Below are positions 26,164 to 35,116 of a stretch of DNA of 64,000 nt, one piece after another. The stretch covers positions 95,436 to 159,435 of the IMG/VR virus record IMGVR_UViG_3300007734_000759; one strand, 5' to 3'. The stretch is from a virus. Within the stretch, counting starts at the first letter, position 1; each line of letters begins with the position of its first letter. A program made the position numbers and the translations under genes. The notes under the pieces are model-generated. The model was given only the letters and a program-made list of their open reading frames with translations, ran no database searches and was not told where the DNA came from.

Positions 26164-26811
26164 ATGAACGACCTAAACATCCACTTAGGATGGTTAGCGC
26201 AGATTCCTCAAGATTTAGATTTGGTTCTGGATTTAGGAGCTAACCACGGCGATTTTTTAATTGAGGCTTTAGTCTCACCTTCTGGCAAAAAAAACATTAA
26301 TCAATTCGTGTATTTTGAACCTGATCCCGAAAACTTCAACATCTGCCAATCTCGACTAAACTCCTACGAATTTGCACAGGGTCACAATATTGGAATTTAC
26401 TATGGACATGATCAATCTAGTGTTAATGGAGTAGGAGATAATAACGTCGGAGGTTATATGGTTTCACATATCGATCCTCTATACACAGCGCAGTGGGCAA
26501 CCCCAACAAGCAACCCTTGGAATAAGCACCTAACAACCTATCCAGATAAGATCTTCACTTTAAAACCTCTAGAGACTATCATCAACAGACCAGCCGACTT
26601 AGTGAAGATGGATATAGAAGCTTCAGAGTGGAACGTTATCGAACACTCGACTCTACTTAAAGTTAGTAATTACTTAATGATAGAATGGCATAATATTCCA
26701 AATTACGAAACTGAAGGGATGTCTTATGTTTTCGATTTTATTACTAAACATCTACCCAACCACATTATAATAGATGCTACAAAAGGATATACATTTTTAA
26801 AACTCAAATAA
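26164..26811 (+). CDS. FkbM-like methyltransferase
   Basis: 215 residues. SAM-binding LVLDLGANHGDFLIEAL near residue 20, then VYFEPDPENF (acidic end of strand 2) and DLVKMDIEASEWNVIEHSTLL, a hallmark of the FkbM family. Likely O-methylates a glycan sugar. Confidence 0.78.
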   Translation: MNDLNIHLGWLAQIPQDLDLVLDLGANHGDFLIEALVSPSGKKNINQFVYFEPDPENFNICQSRLNSYEFAQGHNIGIYYGHDQSSVNGVGDNNVGGYMVSHIDPLYTAQWATPTSNPWNKHLTTYPDKIFTLKPLETIINRPADLVKMDIEASEWNVIEHSTLLKVSNYLMIEWHNIPNYETEGMSYVFDFITKHLPNHIIIDATKGYTFLKLK

Positions 26812-26814
26812 CAT

Positions 26815-27474
26815 ATGCAAAAACTAAATTTTCATCCCAACCACGGAATAGATATCAATCCCGAGGAGTTTAATACTAACGTGGGATTATCCGAACTAAG
26901 GAAGATAAATAATCGAGTAATGGGAGGAGGATCCTCTCAAGGCTTTGCAGCGTTCAAGCTATTGGAACATTTAATAGTCTATGATAAGTTCCAGTACGTT
27001 GTGGAGATAGGTTCTCAAAAAGGAGGGATGTCAGTGTACTTAGGAACTATGGCGTGTGCTTCTGAGAAGTTTTTATTTCATACTTTTGAAATTAACAAAG
27101 ATCGTGATTGGTATAATAGAGTAGTTGAAGGAGTGGGCCACTGGTTTGAGAAGATGGAAACTCTGTCCCCATACTGTAAATCATATGAAGGAAACATATT
27201 CTCCTCGGGGATGTACAACCTTATAAAAGAAACGTCATCCAATTACAAAACATTAATTATTTGCGATGGTGGTGATAAAATTAAAGAGTTGGAAATGTAC
27301 AGCGGCGTTCTAAAACCAGGAGACGTTATTATGGCTCACGATTTTCCTGATAGCAGAGGACATGCAGAGATCAGAGATGAGAATGTTAATTACAACGTTC
27401 TTAAAGAATACCAACCTTGGAACACTCGCTTTGTAGAAAATGAAACCCTTTTCAAAGTATTTACCCTAAAGTGA
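26815..27474 (+). CDS. Class I methyltransferase, CmcI/methyltransferase-24-like
   Basis: 219 residues. YVVEIGSQKGGMSVYLGTMA is the SAM loop; LIICDGGDKIKELEMYSGVLKPGDVIMAHDFPDS near residue 145 gives the metal-type D-G-G-D and H-D residues of the CmcI group. It follows the FkbM-like gene after 3 bases. Probably methylates a sugar. Confidence 0.7.
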   Translation: MQKLNFHPNHGIDINPEEFNTNVGLSELRKINNRVMGGGSSQGFAAFKLLEHLIVYDKFQYVVEIGSQKGGMSVYLGTMACASEKFLFHTFEINKDRDWYNRVVEGVGHWFEKMETLSPYCKSYEGNIFSSGMYNLIKETSSNYKTLIICDGGDKIKELEMYSGVLKPGDVIMAHDFPDSRGHAEIRDENVNYNVLKEYQPWNTRFVENETLFKVFTLK

Positions 27475-27475
27475 A

Positions 27476-28297
27476 ATGAATATATTCTCAAACTTCATAG
27501 AGCAAGAGAGATGGGAGAAAGCCTTCGCAGATCTAAAAGAAGTGAAGGCTTCTTTGTTTAACGAGTACCGACCCTCCTTAGAAGAATTAGCGATAAACCC
27601 TATCAACATATTGGTTATAGGTAGCGAACCCAACGAATACTTCGGCAACCATGACTATGCAGTCCAGAACTGGGATCAATTTAGTGTGATTCTAACTTGG
27701 AGTACTAAAATATTAAACCAGGTGCCTAATGCAGTTCATATAACATATGGTGAGAGTTGGTGGCAGGATAATCCATACCAATACGAGGAATGTGAAAAAG
27801 ATTTTAAAGTTTCTTTTTTACGAGGTTCTTTGTTGAAATTGCCTGGACATTTTATTCGCCATGAGGTGTTTGCTAGGCAGAATGAGTTTAAAATTCCTAC
27901 ACAATTTTGGGATAAGTTAGGAGAGAGAGGGGATTTTGAAAAATGGAGACAGGATAAGATAGACTCCTTCCGACCCTACCAATATTCCTTATGCATTGAA
28001 AATTCATCAAGGGATAATTACTTCTCGGAAAAGATCACAGATTGTATTTTAAACAAGACCATACCCATTTACTTTGGATGCTCTAATATTGAGAAATACT
28101 ACAACCCTGATGGAATTATACAAGTGCGTAATGCGGATGAGATCATAAGAGTCTGTAATGAATTAACTCCTGAATTATACCAAACGAAATTAACAGCTAT
28201 TGAAGAAAACTACAATACAGCGTTGTATTATAAAGATTATGTGGGGAATGTTAAGAGTACGGTTATTGATATACTACAAATGAATAATATACTATGA
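27476..28297 (+). CDS. GT10-like fucosyltransferase
   Basis: 273 residues. The C-terminal part YQYSLCIENSSRDNYFSEKITDCILNKTIPIYFGCSNIEKYY is the GT10 donor-binding signature (F/L-x-I-E-N-S ... Y-x-x-E-K ... P-I-Y-x-G). Upstream VPNAVHITYGESWW and a LRGSLLKLPGHFIRH stretch fit the acceptor half. It would use GDP-fucose or a related GDP-deoxysugar, matching gmd in the same operon. Confidence 0.8.
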   Translation: MNIFSNFIEQERWEKAFADLKEVKASLFNEYRPSLEELAINPINILVIGSEPNEYFGNHDYAVQNWDQFSVILTWSTKILNQVPNAVHITYGESWWQDNPYQYEECEKDFKVSFLRGSLLKLPGHFIRHEVFARQNEFKIPTQFWDKLGERGDFEKWRQDKIDSFRPYQYSLCIENSSRDNYFSEKITDCILNKTIPIYFGCSNIEKYYNPDGIIQVRNADEIIRVCNELTPELYQTKLTAIEENYNTALYYKDYVGNVKSTVIDILQMNNIL

Positions 28298-29166
28298 AGT
28301 CTACTTTAATATGCTTGCACGTAATGCCTCACGAGATTGAACTGTTAGAGCGGTTTACAGCGCAGCTAAGAAGATCTTTTTCCTACTTAGATGAGACAGA
28401 TAGGGTTACTATAAAAGCATCTTTAAACCTTAATCCACTACTCACTGATTGGAGTAGTAGCGAGTTATCTCAACAATACTTCATAGATATTTTTAACGAA
28501 TGCTTCAAAGATATCCCTAACATAAATGAAGTGGTAACTAACACAACTCTTATGGGAACAACTCAACAGAAGAGAGAGTGTATTCTACTACCATACGATC
28601 AATTTATATTCGTCGATACCGATATAGCGTTTTCTGAAACATTATTAAAGTACCAAATTACAGCTGCGGAGCATCTGCAGGGTATGTACGTTGTGATCCC
28701 TCAACTAGTCAAATTGTGGGATGCTAGCTGGGATATGCTAGTGCATGAAGATTATATCGACAAGCCCTACGGGTACTACAATCAACACGATCCTGAGTTG
28801 ACGTATAACCAGCCTGTAGGAGACGTTGCATTAAAACAATTACCTGTTGTTAAGTTTGGATGTGGAATGCATACCTTATACTCTAAAGAGTTTTGGAATT
28901 TTATAGGCATACCTCAATCCTTTGGAGGATACGGCTCCGAGGACTCATTTGCAATGATGGCAAGCGGTATGGCTATTTCTAAAGGACATCAGATCAATCA
29001 ATACTATTTAGAAGGTTTGTATATTACTGAGAATCTCGTAGATAGGACTCCATCCTTCGAAGGAAAGATAGTAAATACATTCCACAAAGAAAAATCAAAA
29101 GAAGCTTCCTGGCAGATAATGAATGAGGAGCTGAGCAAGTTTGCAAACAAACTCCAGGACAGATGA
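28294..29166 (+). CDS. Putative GT-A glycosyltransferase
   Basis: 290 residues. The D-x-D-like FIFVDTDIAFSET lies near residue 110, and VVKFGCGMHTLYSKEFWNFIGIPQSFGGYGSEDSFAMMASGM near residue 190 resembles the galactosyltransferase-type C-terminal G-G-x-x-x-E-D motif. No close family recognised. Overlaps both neighbours by four bases. Confidence 0.65.
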   Translation: MKSTLICLHVMPHEIELLERFTAQLRRSFSYLDETDRVTIKASLNLNPLLTDWSSSELSQQYFIDIFNECFKDIPNINEVVTNTTLMGTTQQKRECILLPYDQFIFVDTDIAFSETLLKYQITAAEHLQGMYVVIPQLVKLWDASWDMLVHEDYIDKPYGYYNQHDPELTYNQPVGDVALKQLPVVKFGCGMHTLYSKEFWNFIGIPQSFGGYGSEDSFAMMASGMAISKGHQINQYYLEGLYITENLVDRTPSFEGKIVNTFHKEKSKEASWQIMNEELSKFANKLQDR

Positions 29167-30131
29167 GCAGCACCAAGGCATTTATAACAGGAGCATCGGG
29201 ACAGGATGGATCTCTTTTAGCTGAACTATTGCTTGCTAAGGGTTATGTGGTGTACGGATTAGTTAGAGAAAAATCTAGTATTGAAAATTTACAAGATTTA
29301 ATTGATAATCCTAATTTACATATCATATACGGAGACTCTCAAAACAATGATTTGCTTAGGTTTGTCTTGGAGAAGTATCAATTTGATGAGATATACAACT
29401 TAGCATCCCAAAGTAATGTTCGCCTAAGCTACGACAGCCCCATATTAACTTTCAACGTAACCCTACTAGGAACTTTAATACTACTTGAGAATATTAGAAA
29501 ACACTCCCCTAACTCCAGAGTGTTTCAGGCAGGATCATCAGCCATGTTTGGAAACAGTACCGACCCTGATGGATTTCAGAGAGAAACAACTCCTTTTTTT
29601 CCAGTAAGTCCTTACGCGTCCTCTAAGCTATTTTCTCACAATATTTGTTGCAATTATAGAAATAATTACGGATTGTATATAAGTAATGGGATATTATACA
29701 ACCACGAATCTACTAAATCCAAAACATTGTTAGGAGTATTGAATACGATAACAAAGAATGCCGTTGATATTAAAAATAAGAATACCGATAAGTTTCACAT
29801 ACCTAATATCAACATACGGATTGACTGTGGTGACGCAGCGGAATATGTAGAAGCTATGTGGCTTACGTTACAACAACAAGAACCCGACGACTACATAATA
29901 TCAACAGGTGTCACTCACAGCCTTGCTGAGATTTGTGATTATGTGTTTAGCAAACTAGGTTTGGATTGGACTCAACATATCACAACAGACCATCATACAT
30001 CACTTACAGCTTTTGCTAAAGGAGATAATTGTAAAATAAAAAATATAGGATGGAATAAAGATTTCAACATCCACACTCTATTAGATAAATTATTAAATTA
30101 CTATGATACACAACCTGCAAACACTAATTAA
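29163..30131 (+). CDS. GDP-mannose 4,6-dehydratase paralog lacking the catalytic Glu
   Basis: 322 residues, same SDR fold as 19347: GASGQDGSLLAELLL, YNLASQSNVRLSYDSP and the YxxxK motif Y-A-S-S-K. The catalytic T-S-E is Q-A-G-S-S-A-M-F-G-N here, with Ala for Glu. The PRRGEEF loop is replaced by TKSKTLLG and the R-P-x-E-x-H segment by HHTSLTA. Either a different activity (reductase, epimerase) or a decaying copy. Its 3' end overlaps the next gene by 29 bases. Confidence 0.75.
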   Translation: MSSTKAFITGASGQDGSLLAELLLAKGYVVYGLVREKSSIENLQDLIDNPNLHIIYGDSQNNDLLRFVLEKYQFDEIYNLASQSNVRLSYDSPILTFNVTLLGTLILLENIRKHSPNSRVFQAGSSAMFGNSTDPDGFQRETTPFFPVSPYASSKLFSHNICCNYRNNYGLYISNGILYNHESTKSKTLLGVLNTITKNAVDIKNKNTDKFHIPNINIRIDCGDAAEYVEAMWLTLQQQEPDDYIISTGVTHSLAEICDYVFSKLGLDWTQHITTDHHTSLTAFAKGDNCKIKNIGWNKDFNIHTLLDKLLNYYDTQPANTN

Positions 30132-30663
30132 CAACCTACACAGCACTCCCTCAGACATAAATGAACACTTCCCTGCTATACTAAAATATGGAAGTGAGTG
30201 TGATCACATTACGGAAATGGGGGTACGAGGGATTGTTTCTACATGGGGGTGGTTAGCATGTGCACCTAAAAAACTAATAAGTTACGATATAGCTGATCCT
30301 TCCCACTGGGGAGCAAGTATTCAAGATGTATACGACACAGCTGAGGCTTACGGCATACCTTTTGAATTTAGACTCAACGATGTGCTAAAAATTGAAATAG
30401 AAGAAACAGATTTACTATTCCTCGACACAGCTCATTTATATACGCAAGTTAAGGCTGAGCTTGCTCTCCACAGCTCTAAGGTAAGGAAGTATATTTGTTT
30501 CCACGACACAACTTCCTACGAAACTAAGGGTGAGGATGGAATCGAGGGCAATGGTATATGGAAAGCAATTGAAGAATTTATATCTAGTAGCAACGGCGAG
30601 TGGGTACTGCATGAAAGATTTACAAACAATAACGGGTTTGCTATTATCAAAAGAATTAAGTGA
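30103..30663 (+). CDS. Methyltransferase-like protein
   Basis: 186 residues. HITEMGVRGIVSTWGWLA (SAM-loop-like), LISYDIADPSHWG, then DLLFLDTAHLYTQVKAELALHSSKVRKYICFHDTTSY, similar to methyltransferase-24/CmcI relatives with a D-x-x-H metal pair. It may act on a sugar or an acyl group. Starts within the Gmd paralog. Confidence 0.6.
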   Translation: MIHNLQTLINNLHSTPSDINEHFPAILKYGSECDHITEMGVRGIVSTWGWLACAPKKLISYDIADPSHWGASIQDVYDTAEAYGIPFEFRLNDVLKIEIEETDLLFLDTAHLYTQVKAELALHSSKVRKYICFHDTTSYETKGEDGIEGNGIWKAIEEFISSSNGEWVLHERFTNNNGFAIIKRIK

Positions 30664-31352
30664 TGAAGATTCACATTTTCTATAGACATTATAACATAGC
30701 AGGTACAGACGGTAAGCAGAGACCTTCGTGGTTTGATTACGAGAAATGCTTTCAGAATTTACTAAATACTGTGGATGAGAGCGTATCTATAAATATTATA
30801 TATGATGGAGATCTAGGTGATGGAAATTTCATACATAAGTACAGCAAACAAGTAAACAGTATAAAACAAATCACAGGCAAGAGTGACTTCAGATCCTTCC
30901 AGCATACCTGTGAAGCAATAAAGAACAGCCCTCAGATCCATACTAACGATGTAGTATATTTTTTGGAGAATGACTATCTCCACGTCCAAGGGTGGTGTAA
31001 AGAGGTGTTAAATTTATTTCAAACTTATGAAACATCGTACGTCAGTTTGTATGACCATAACGATAAATATTTTCTACCACAGTATGAAGATTTAGTATCC
31101 AAAGTATTCACAACATCAACCCGCCACTGGAGAACAACACCTAGCACATGCAATAGCTTTGCTCTTACTAAAAAACTATTTGATCAGGATTACGATATAC
31201 TTTTGACCATGGAAGGAGACCATAATAAGTTTATGTGGCTAGCTGAACACAGAGATAGGTATGTTGTTACTCCTCTGCCTGGCCTATCGACTCACTGTAT
31301 GCAGCACTTACTTAGCCCTGCGATTGATTGGGAAAAACTAATAACAACATGA
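30660..31352 (+). CDS. Putative glycosyltransferase, GT-A-like
   Basis: 230 residues. KIHIFYRHYNIAGTDGKQRPSWFDYEKC at the start and DVVYFLENDYLHVQGWCKEVLNLF near residue 100, in which E-N-D-Y fills the D-x-D position. Later MEGDHNKFMWLAEHRDRYVVTPLPGLSTH. The fold is inferred by pattern. Confidence 0.55.
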   Translation: MMKIHIFYRHYNIAGTDGKQRPSWFDYEKCFQNLLNTVDESVSINIIYDGDLGDGNFIHKYSKQVNSIKQITGKSDFRSFQHTCEAIKNSPQIHTNDVVYFLENDYLHVQGWCKEVLNLFQTYETSYVSLYDHNDKYFLPQYEDLVSKVFTTSTRHWRTTPSTCNSFALTKKLFDQDYDILLTMEGDHNKFMWLAEHRDRYVVTPLPGLSTHCMQHLLSPAIDWEKLITT

Positions 31353-32116
31353 TCTCAGTAATAATACCTACATACAAATCACCTGAGGCTCTGGATCTCT
31401 GCCTAAGATCAGCTATCACTAGTCAACTGAATAATAATCAGATCATCGTAGTAGTTGATGGTCATTACGACATTAACAAAGAAGTGCTTGAGAGGTACGC
31501 TCAACATATAGATATTTTAAACTTAGAAGAAAATGTCGGATTGTGTAGAGGAACAAACCTAGGTGTATTTAATTCGAAGTACGAGAAGGTTCTCATTGTA
31601 AATGACGACAACGTATTCCCACCTAACTGGGACGCTATGCTACTGAGGGCTTACCAACCAAACTCAGTTGTAGCTCCTAATCAAGTGGAACCTTATCCTA
31701 GTATGTTTTCACAATTCGTTATTAAAGACTTAGGTAGAGATCCTAAAACATTTGATTTAGATCAATTCTGGAAGGAGGATGTGAATCTAACTAAGAATGT
31801 TATCGACGAGACTGGTTCAACACTCCCAATCTTTATGAGCAAGTTGGATTACCTAAAGGTAGGAGGTTGGGATGAGAACTATGAAATGGGAATGGTAGCT
31901 GATTGGGATTTTTTTCTTAAATGTCAGCTAAGTGGATTGAAGATGTTAAGAACTTACAACACTCATTTTTATCACTTTGTATCTCTTTCAACAACCGACA
32001 CAGCTGAAAAACAGCAACGTCGATATGAATCGGAGCAAGCAGGTCATCAATATGCTGTGTACAAATGGGGAACAAATATTAAACACGATCCAATTTCCAA
32101 CCTTAAATATTTATAA
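31349..32116 (+). CDS. Glycosyltransferase family 2
   Basis: 255 residues from ATG 31349, which overlaps the previous stop; an upstream ATG at 31328 would add seven residues. Begins MISVIIPTYKSPEALDLCLRSAI, followed by LNLEENVGLCRGTNLGVFNSKYEKVLIVNDDNVFPPNW (D-x-D-x metal site) and GGWDENYEMGMVADWDFFLK, the E-D/D-x-D acceptor helix. Last gene of the glycan operon. Confidence 0.88.
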   Translation: MISVIIPTYKSPEALDLCLRSAITSQLNNNQIIVVVDGHYDINKEVLERYAQHIDILNLEENVGLCRGTNLGVFNSKYEKVLIVNDDNVFPPNWDAMLLRAYQPNSVVAPNQVEPYPSMFSQFVIKDLGRDPKTFDLDQFWKEDVNLTKNVIDETGSTLPIFMSKLDYLKVGGWDENYEMGMVADWDFFLKCQLSGLKMLRTYNTHFYHFVSLSTTDTAEKQQRRYESEQAGHQYAVYKWGTNIKHDPISNLKYL

Positions 32117-32130
32117 TAAACTCCACGACT

Positions 32131-32442
32131 ATGAAAAAAGCTCAGCAAAGAAAATTACTTAATGTGGAAATTATATACGAAGATGCAGAAGACTTACAGC
32201 AGCTTGAAGATAGTCCGCAGTTTAACGATCTGATTTTAAAGGATGCCTTTGATGTAGTAGAGAAGGCAGCTAAAACAAGGAAGAAGAGCGTGCCACTTAT
32301 TAATATTCCAAACCTAGGATTGGAAGTATCAATCGAAAGGCATAACTTTAAACCGATCCTACAGAAGGCATTAGACTACTACACAGAGCAGGAACAATAC
32401 GAACGATGTGCAGATGTTGTACAGCTAATTGAAAGTTTATGA
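32131..32442 (+). CDS. Small protein with UVR-like C-terminal hairpin
   Basis: 103 residues. The end NFKPILQKALDYYTEQEQYERCADVVQLIESL follows the pattern of UvrB/UvrC-type helical hairpins. The protein at 34171 has the same length and ends similarly (LKHYIREERYEDCIEIEKAI), so the two seem paralogous. Role unknown. Confidence 0.6.
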   Translation: MKKAQQRKLLNVEIIYEDAEDLQQLEDSPQFNDLILKDAFDVVEKAAKTRKKSVPLINIPNLGLEVSIERHNFKPILQKALDYYTEQEQYERCADVVQLIESL

Positions 32443-32861
32443 AGAACCCACAAAGAGATATCGCAAACCTAATGAAAAACATCTTAGGTACCGATGTCAA
32501 AATAAAAACAACAGAGGATCAGTTTTTGAAGCAAGCAAAAAAACTTTTTTGCAAGTTTGTACAGCACGTAGATAAATTCGAAGCAACCTCCCAGAAAGTT
32601 TTAAAAGATCATAACCTAGATGTAGATCCTTTCGTAGAAGATCTATACGTAGCAATCGACTACTTAGTTATGTTCTCCTTCGATGACTCGGTAGCGGAGA
32701 TTGTTCAACACTACCTATATGGTAGAGATGAAAACGGAAGTGTTAAGTATAATTTCGAAGGTAAGGAGATGATAATCAACACACCCGAGAAGTTATTTGA
32801 CTTTATGGTAATGCTTGGAGAAAGATTAGCTGACCAAGAAGAAGAAGGTGGAATTTCTTAA
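32439..32861 (+). CDS. Unknown 140-residue helical protein
   Basis: Overlaps the preceding stop. Mostly alpha-helical with VEDLYVAIDYLVMFSFDDSVAEIVQHYL and FDFMVMLGERLADQEEEGG; no family recognised. Ends ahead of a type-1 promoter. Confidence 0.6.
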   Translation: MKNPQRDIANLMKNILGTDVKIKTTEDQFLKQAKKLFCKFVQHVDKFEATSQKVLKDHNLDVDPFVEDLYVAIDYLVMFSFDDSVAEIVQHYLYGRDENGSVKYNFEGKEMIINTPEKLFDFMVMLGERLADQEEEGGIS

Positions 32862-32907
32862 AATTTCTTAACAGAGTTTGTAATTAATTTTTACCGTTGT
32901 ATCTTTA
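32856..32907 (+). promoter_or_regulatory. Type-1 promoter
   Basis: CTTAAAATTTCTTAACA boxes, TTTG at 32877-32880, TATCTTTA at 32900-32907; leader ends AAATAGTTATG at 32931. Confidence 0.75.
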
Positions 32908-32930
32908 GGTATTGAAAAAATTAAATAGTT

Positions 32931-33281
32931 ATGAATAAAGTTAATCACATGAATTGCGTACATTGTTTACAACCAATTGCTGAAGGACGTTTGAAAGCAT
33001 TACCTAACACGAAGACTTGTGTTGAGTGTTCAACAGCAGGAATGAAAAGAGGAGTAACTGTTACCCTTGGAGAAGGAGATCATACTTGTAACGAATTAGT
33101 TATTATGGATGAGCAGGAGTACTTCAAGTTCAAGCAAGCAGAAGCCAAGGCTTACGGAACACCTCCACCGATCATGGAAGACATCTACTCTCCTGATGAG
33201 ATCTTTGCAGAGGTAGCAGCCAAGCGAGCTACTAACGAAATTGATTATAAGTCCTTAGACAATTCAAACCTAAGTGAGTAA
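32931..33281 (+). CDS. DksA/TraR-like zinc-finger protein
   Basis: 116 residues. The C4 finger is HMNCVHCLQPIAEGRLKALPNTKTCVECSTAG (Cys9/Cys12 and Cys31/Cys34 region), as in DksA/TraR proteins that act on RNA polymerase. The long coiled-coil N-terminus of DksA is missing; instead an acidic tail follows. A role in redirecting host transcription is plausible but not shown. Confidence 0.7.
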   Translation: MNKVNHMNCVHCLQPIAEGRLKALPNTKTCVECSTAGMKRGVTVTLGEGDHTCNELVIMDEQEYFKFKQAEAKAYGTPPPIMEDIYSPDEIFAEVAAKRATNEIDYKSLDNSNLSE

Positions 33282-33972
33282 TCCAGATAAGATAAACCTA
33301 AGTGGTAATCCCAATTACTTCGATAGACCTAACTCTAAGCCTATCACTAAGGCTATGGCTGTCAATGCAATAGCCAAGACAGGTTCTAATCATGCAGCAG
33401 CAAGATACCTAAACGTATCATTCAACCACTGGAAGAAGTTTGCTAAGTTGTACATTGATGAGGAAAGTGGTCTTAGTTTATTCGAAGTACATAAGAATAA
33501 GCAAGGGAAAGGTATTCCAAAGTTCTTTGGAGCAGAGAAGAAGAAAGCAGCTCCACTACTAGACATCATCGAAGGTAGGGTATCAGCAGTACATTATAAC
33601 CCTGAGAGACTGCGTATACGAATGGTACAAGAGGGATATCTACTTGAGGAATGTCACAAGTGCGGGTTCAAAGAACGACGTGTCCTAGACTATAAAATAC
33701 CTCTGTTATTATTTTTCAAAGATAATAATAAGAAGAATTATAAGTTGGACAACGTAGAACATCTTTGCTACAATTGCTACTTCCTAACTGTAGGTGATGT
33801 GTTTACCGAAAGAGATGTTAAGGAAATGGAACACTATGCTCCTTTAAAAGGATCTGAAACCAAGGAAGCGGAGTGGGGGCTAGACGATTACCAGCTGCAA
33901 AGGCTAAAAGAGCTGGGACTTGCAGAAGACGGACCAGTAGAGGATGGGTCGGAGTTTATTTCAAAGTGGTAA
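33274..33972 (+). CDS. HNH-like zinc-binding protein (possible endonuclease)
   Basis: 232 residues, apparently from GTG 33274, overlapping the previous gene by 8 bases. N-terminal helix-turn-helix-like MAVNAIAKTGSNHAAARYLNVSFNHWKKF, then EECHKCGFKERRVLDYKIPLLLFFKDNNKKNYKLDNVEHLCYNCYFL. This is the HNH layout of many T4-like phages with paired Cys-x-x-Cys, but the catalytic His pair is absent. Possibly a DNA-binding protein rather than a nuclease. Confidence 0.65.
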   Translation: MSNPDKINLSGNPNYFDRPNSKPITKAMAVNAIAKTGSNHAAARYLNVSFNHWKKFAKLYIDEESGLSLFEVHKNKQGKGIPKFFGAEKKKAAPLLDIIEGRVSAVHYNPERLRIRMVQEGYLLEECHKCGFKERRVLDYKIPLLLFFKDNNKKNYKLDNVEHLCYNCYFLTVGDVFTERDVKEMEHYAPLKGSETKEAEWGLDDYQLQRLKELGLAEDGPVEDGSEFISKW

Positions 33973-33974
33973 CG

Positions 33975-34169
33975 ATGGCTAAGCAGAATAAGAAAAAACT
34001 TCCTAAGGATAAACGACTACAAAGGAAACTTGAGATGGTACGTAAAGACTATGAAGGACAAAAAAGTGCTACACTGGAGATGCTAGCCAATAAGATGCTC
34101 AAGCAGGATGAGAAGATGGAACGCCTGGCCGAAAAAAGAATACCAGGAGATTTTTTAGATTTATTTTAA
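33975..34169 (+). CDS. Small basic protein, unknown
   Basis: 64 residues from ATG 33975; the longer frame upstream lies within the previous gene. Lys-rich start (MAKQNKKKLPKDKRLQRKL) and helical remainder, ending GDFLDLF. May bind nucleic acid. Confidence 0.55.
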   Translation: MAKQNKKKLPKDKRLQRKLEMVRKDYEGQKSATLEMLANKMLKQDEKMERLAEKRIPGDFLDLF

Positions 34170-34170
34170 T

Positions 34171-34482
34171 ATGGATAAGATATTCAAGGTTGCGACAATG
34201 TCTGAGTTTGAAATGATGATTGCTGCTAAAGATTTTTCAATAGCGCAATGTATAGTGGAAACTGTACTAGCAAACTTAAACACAAAGAAGAAAAGACTAC
34301 ATGCATTCTCTGTTGAATGTATGGATAAGGGGGTGACTCTGGACATTACAATGGAGACCAAGTACTTTGTTCAAACACTACAAGAAAACCTCAAACACTA
34401 CATTAGAGAAGAGAGGTATGAAGATTGTATTGAAATAGAGAAAGCAATCAAGACTTTACAGCAGAAGGGGGGCTATTTATGA
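34171..34482 (+). CDS. Unknown protein, paralog of 32131
   Basis: 103 residues. The C-terminal helical hairpin LQENLKHYIREERYEDCIEIEKAIKTLQ parallels that of 32131. The N-terminal half MSEFEMMIAAKDFSIAQCIVETVL is different. Overlaps the next gene by four bases. Confidence 0.6.
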   Translation: MDKIFKVATMSEFEMMIAAKDFSIAQCIVETVLANLNTKKKRLHAFSVECMDKGVTLDITMETKYFVQTLQENLKHYIREERYEDCIEIEKAIKTLQQKGGYL

Positions 34483-34790
34483 TAAATCTTTTACGTAAAT
34501 GGCTGCAAAAACTAAAACACAAACCTCAGTTATCTGGAGAGCAAAAGGAAAGGTATCCCGCCCAGGAGTCCATGCAAAAACCAAAACATCAAAGCTCAAA
34601 TCCTCAAAGAACTACAAAAAGGCCTACAAAGGTCAAGGTAGATAAATTATTATACGAGGAAGTATTCGGACAAGCAACAGACGAGTATTTAGTAGCACTT
34701 GCTATGATGGGCAAGCTTAGATCATTTTGTTTCTTGATTAACTTAGAAGTAGAACTTCACAACGAGGCGGTAAATGTTAAAAAACTTTAA
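34479..34790 (+). CDS. Unknown 103-residue protein
   Basis: Basic, Gln/Lys-rich N-terminal half (residues 5-55) probably disordered, followed by a helical EEVFGQATDEYLVALAMMGKLRSFCFLINLEVEL segment. No family recognised. Confidence 0.5.
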   Translation: MINLLRKWLQKLKHKPQLSGEQKERYPAQESMQKPKHQSSNPQRTTKRPTKVKVDKLLYEEVFGQATDEYLVALAMMGKLRSFCFLINLEVELHNEAVNVKKL

Positions 34791-34826
34791 CAACGATTGC
34801 ATTTCGAATTGATGTTTGTATCTTTA
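34777..34826 (+). promoter_or_regulatory. Type-1 promoter, leaderless gene
   Basis: TTAAAAAACTTTAACAA upstream, TTG at 34797-34799, TATCTTTA at 34819-34826. The ATG at 34830 is three bases past the -7 box. Confidence 0.75.
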
Positions 34827-34829
34827 GGT

Positions 34830-35108
34830 ATGGCAAAGAAACAAGAACTGATAATGAGACAATTCAAGAACGATGACGGAACTGTTGATCGTTACTACTA
34901 CTCAATTGAAAGACAAGAAGGTCCTGTAAAGGTGGAGTATAATGTGAAGGCAACGGATGAGGTTTTATCCGATGATCCATCCAAAGCATTAGCTCAACAA
35001 GTAGCAAAAGCTAACAAAGGTCTTCCAAGAACTAAACAAAGGTTCATCAATCCTGCAACAGGAACAGATGTATCTTATATTAGAGCGAAGCAATTAGGAA
35101 TTATTTAA
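34830..35108 (+). CDS. Unknown 92-residue protein
   Basis: Starts MAKKQELIMRQFKNDDGTVDRYYYSIERQEG; an upstream in-frame ATG lies inside the promoter. The tail RFINPATGTDVSYIRAKQLGII is neat but unrecognised. Heads a run of closely spaced small genes to 35996. Confidence 0.65.
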   Translation: MAKKQELIMRQFKNDDGTVDRYYYSIERQEGPVKVEYNVKATDEVLSDDPSKALAQQVAKANKGLPRTKQRFINPATGTDVSYIRAKQLGII

Positions 35109-35116
35109 TAGAGGTT

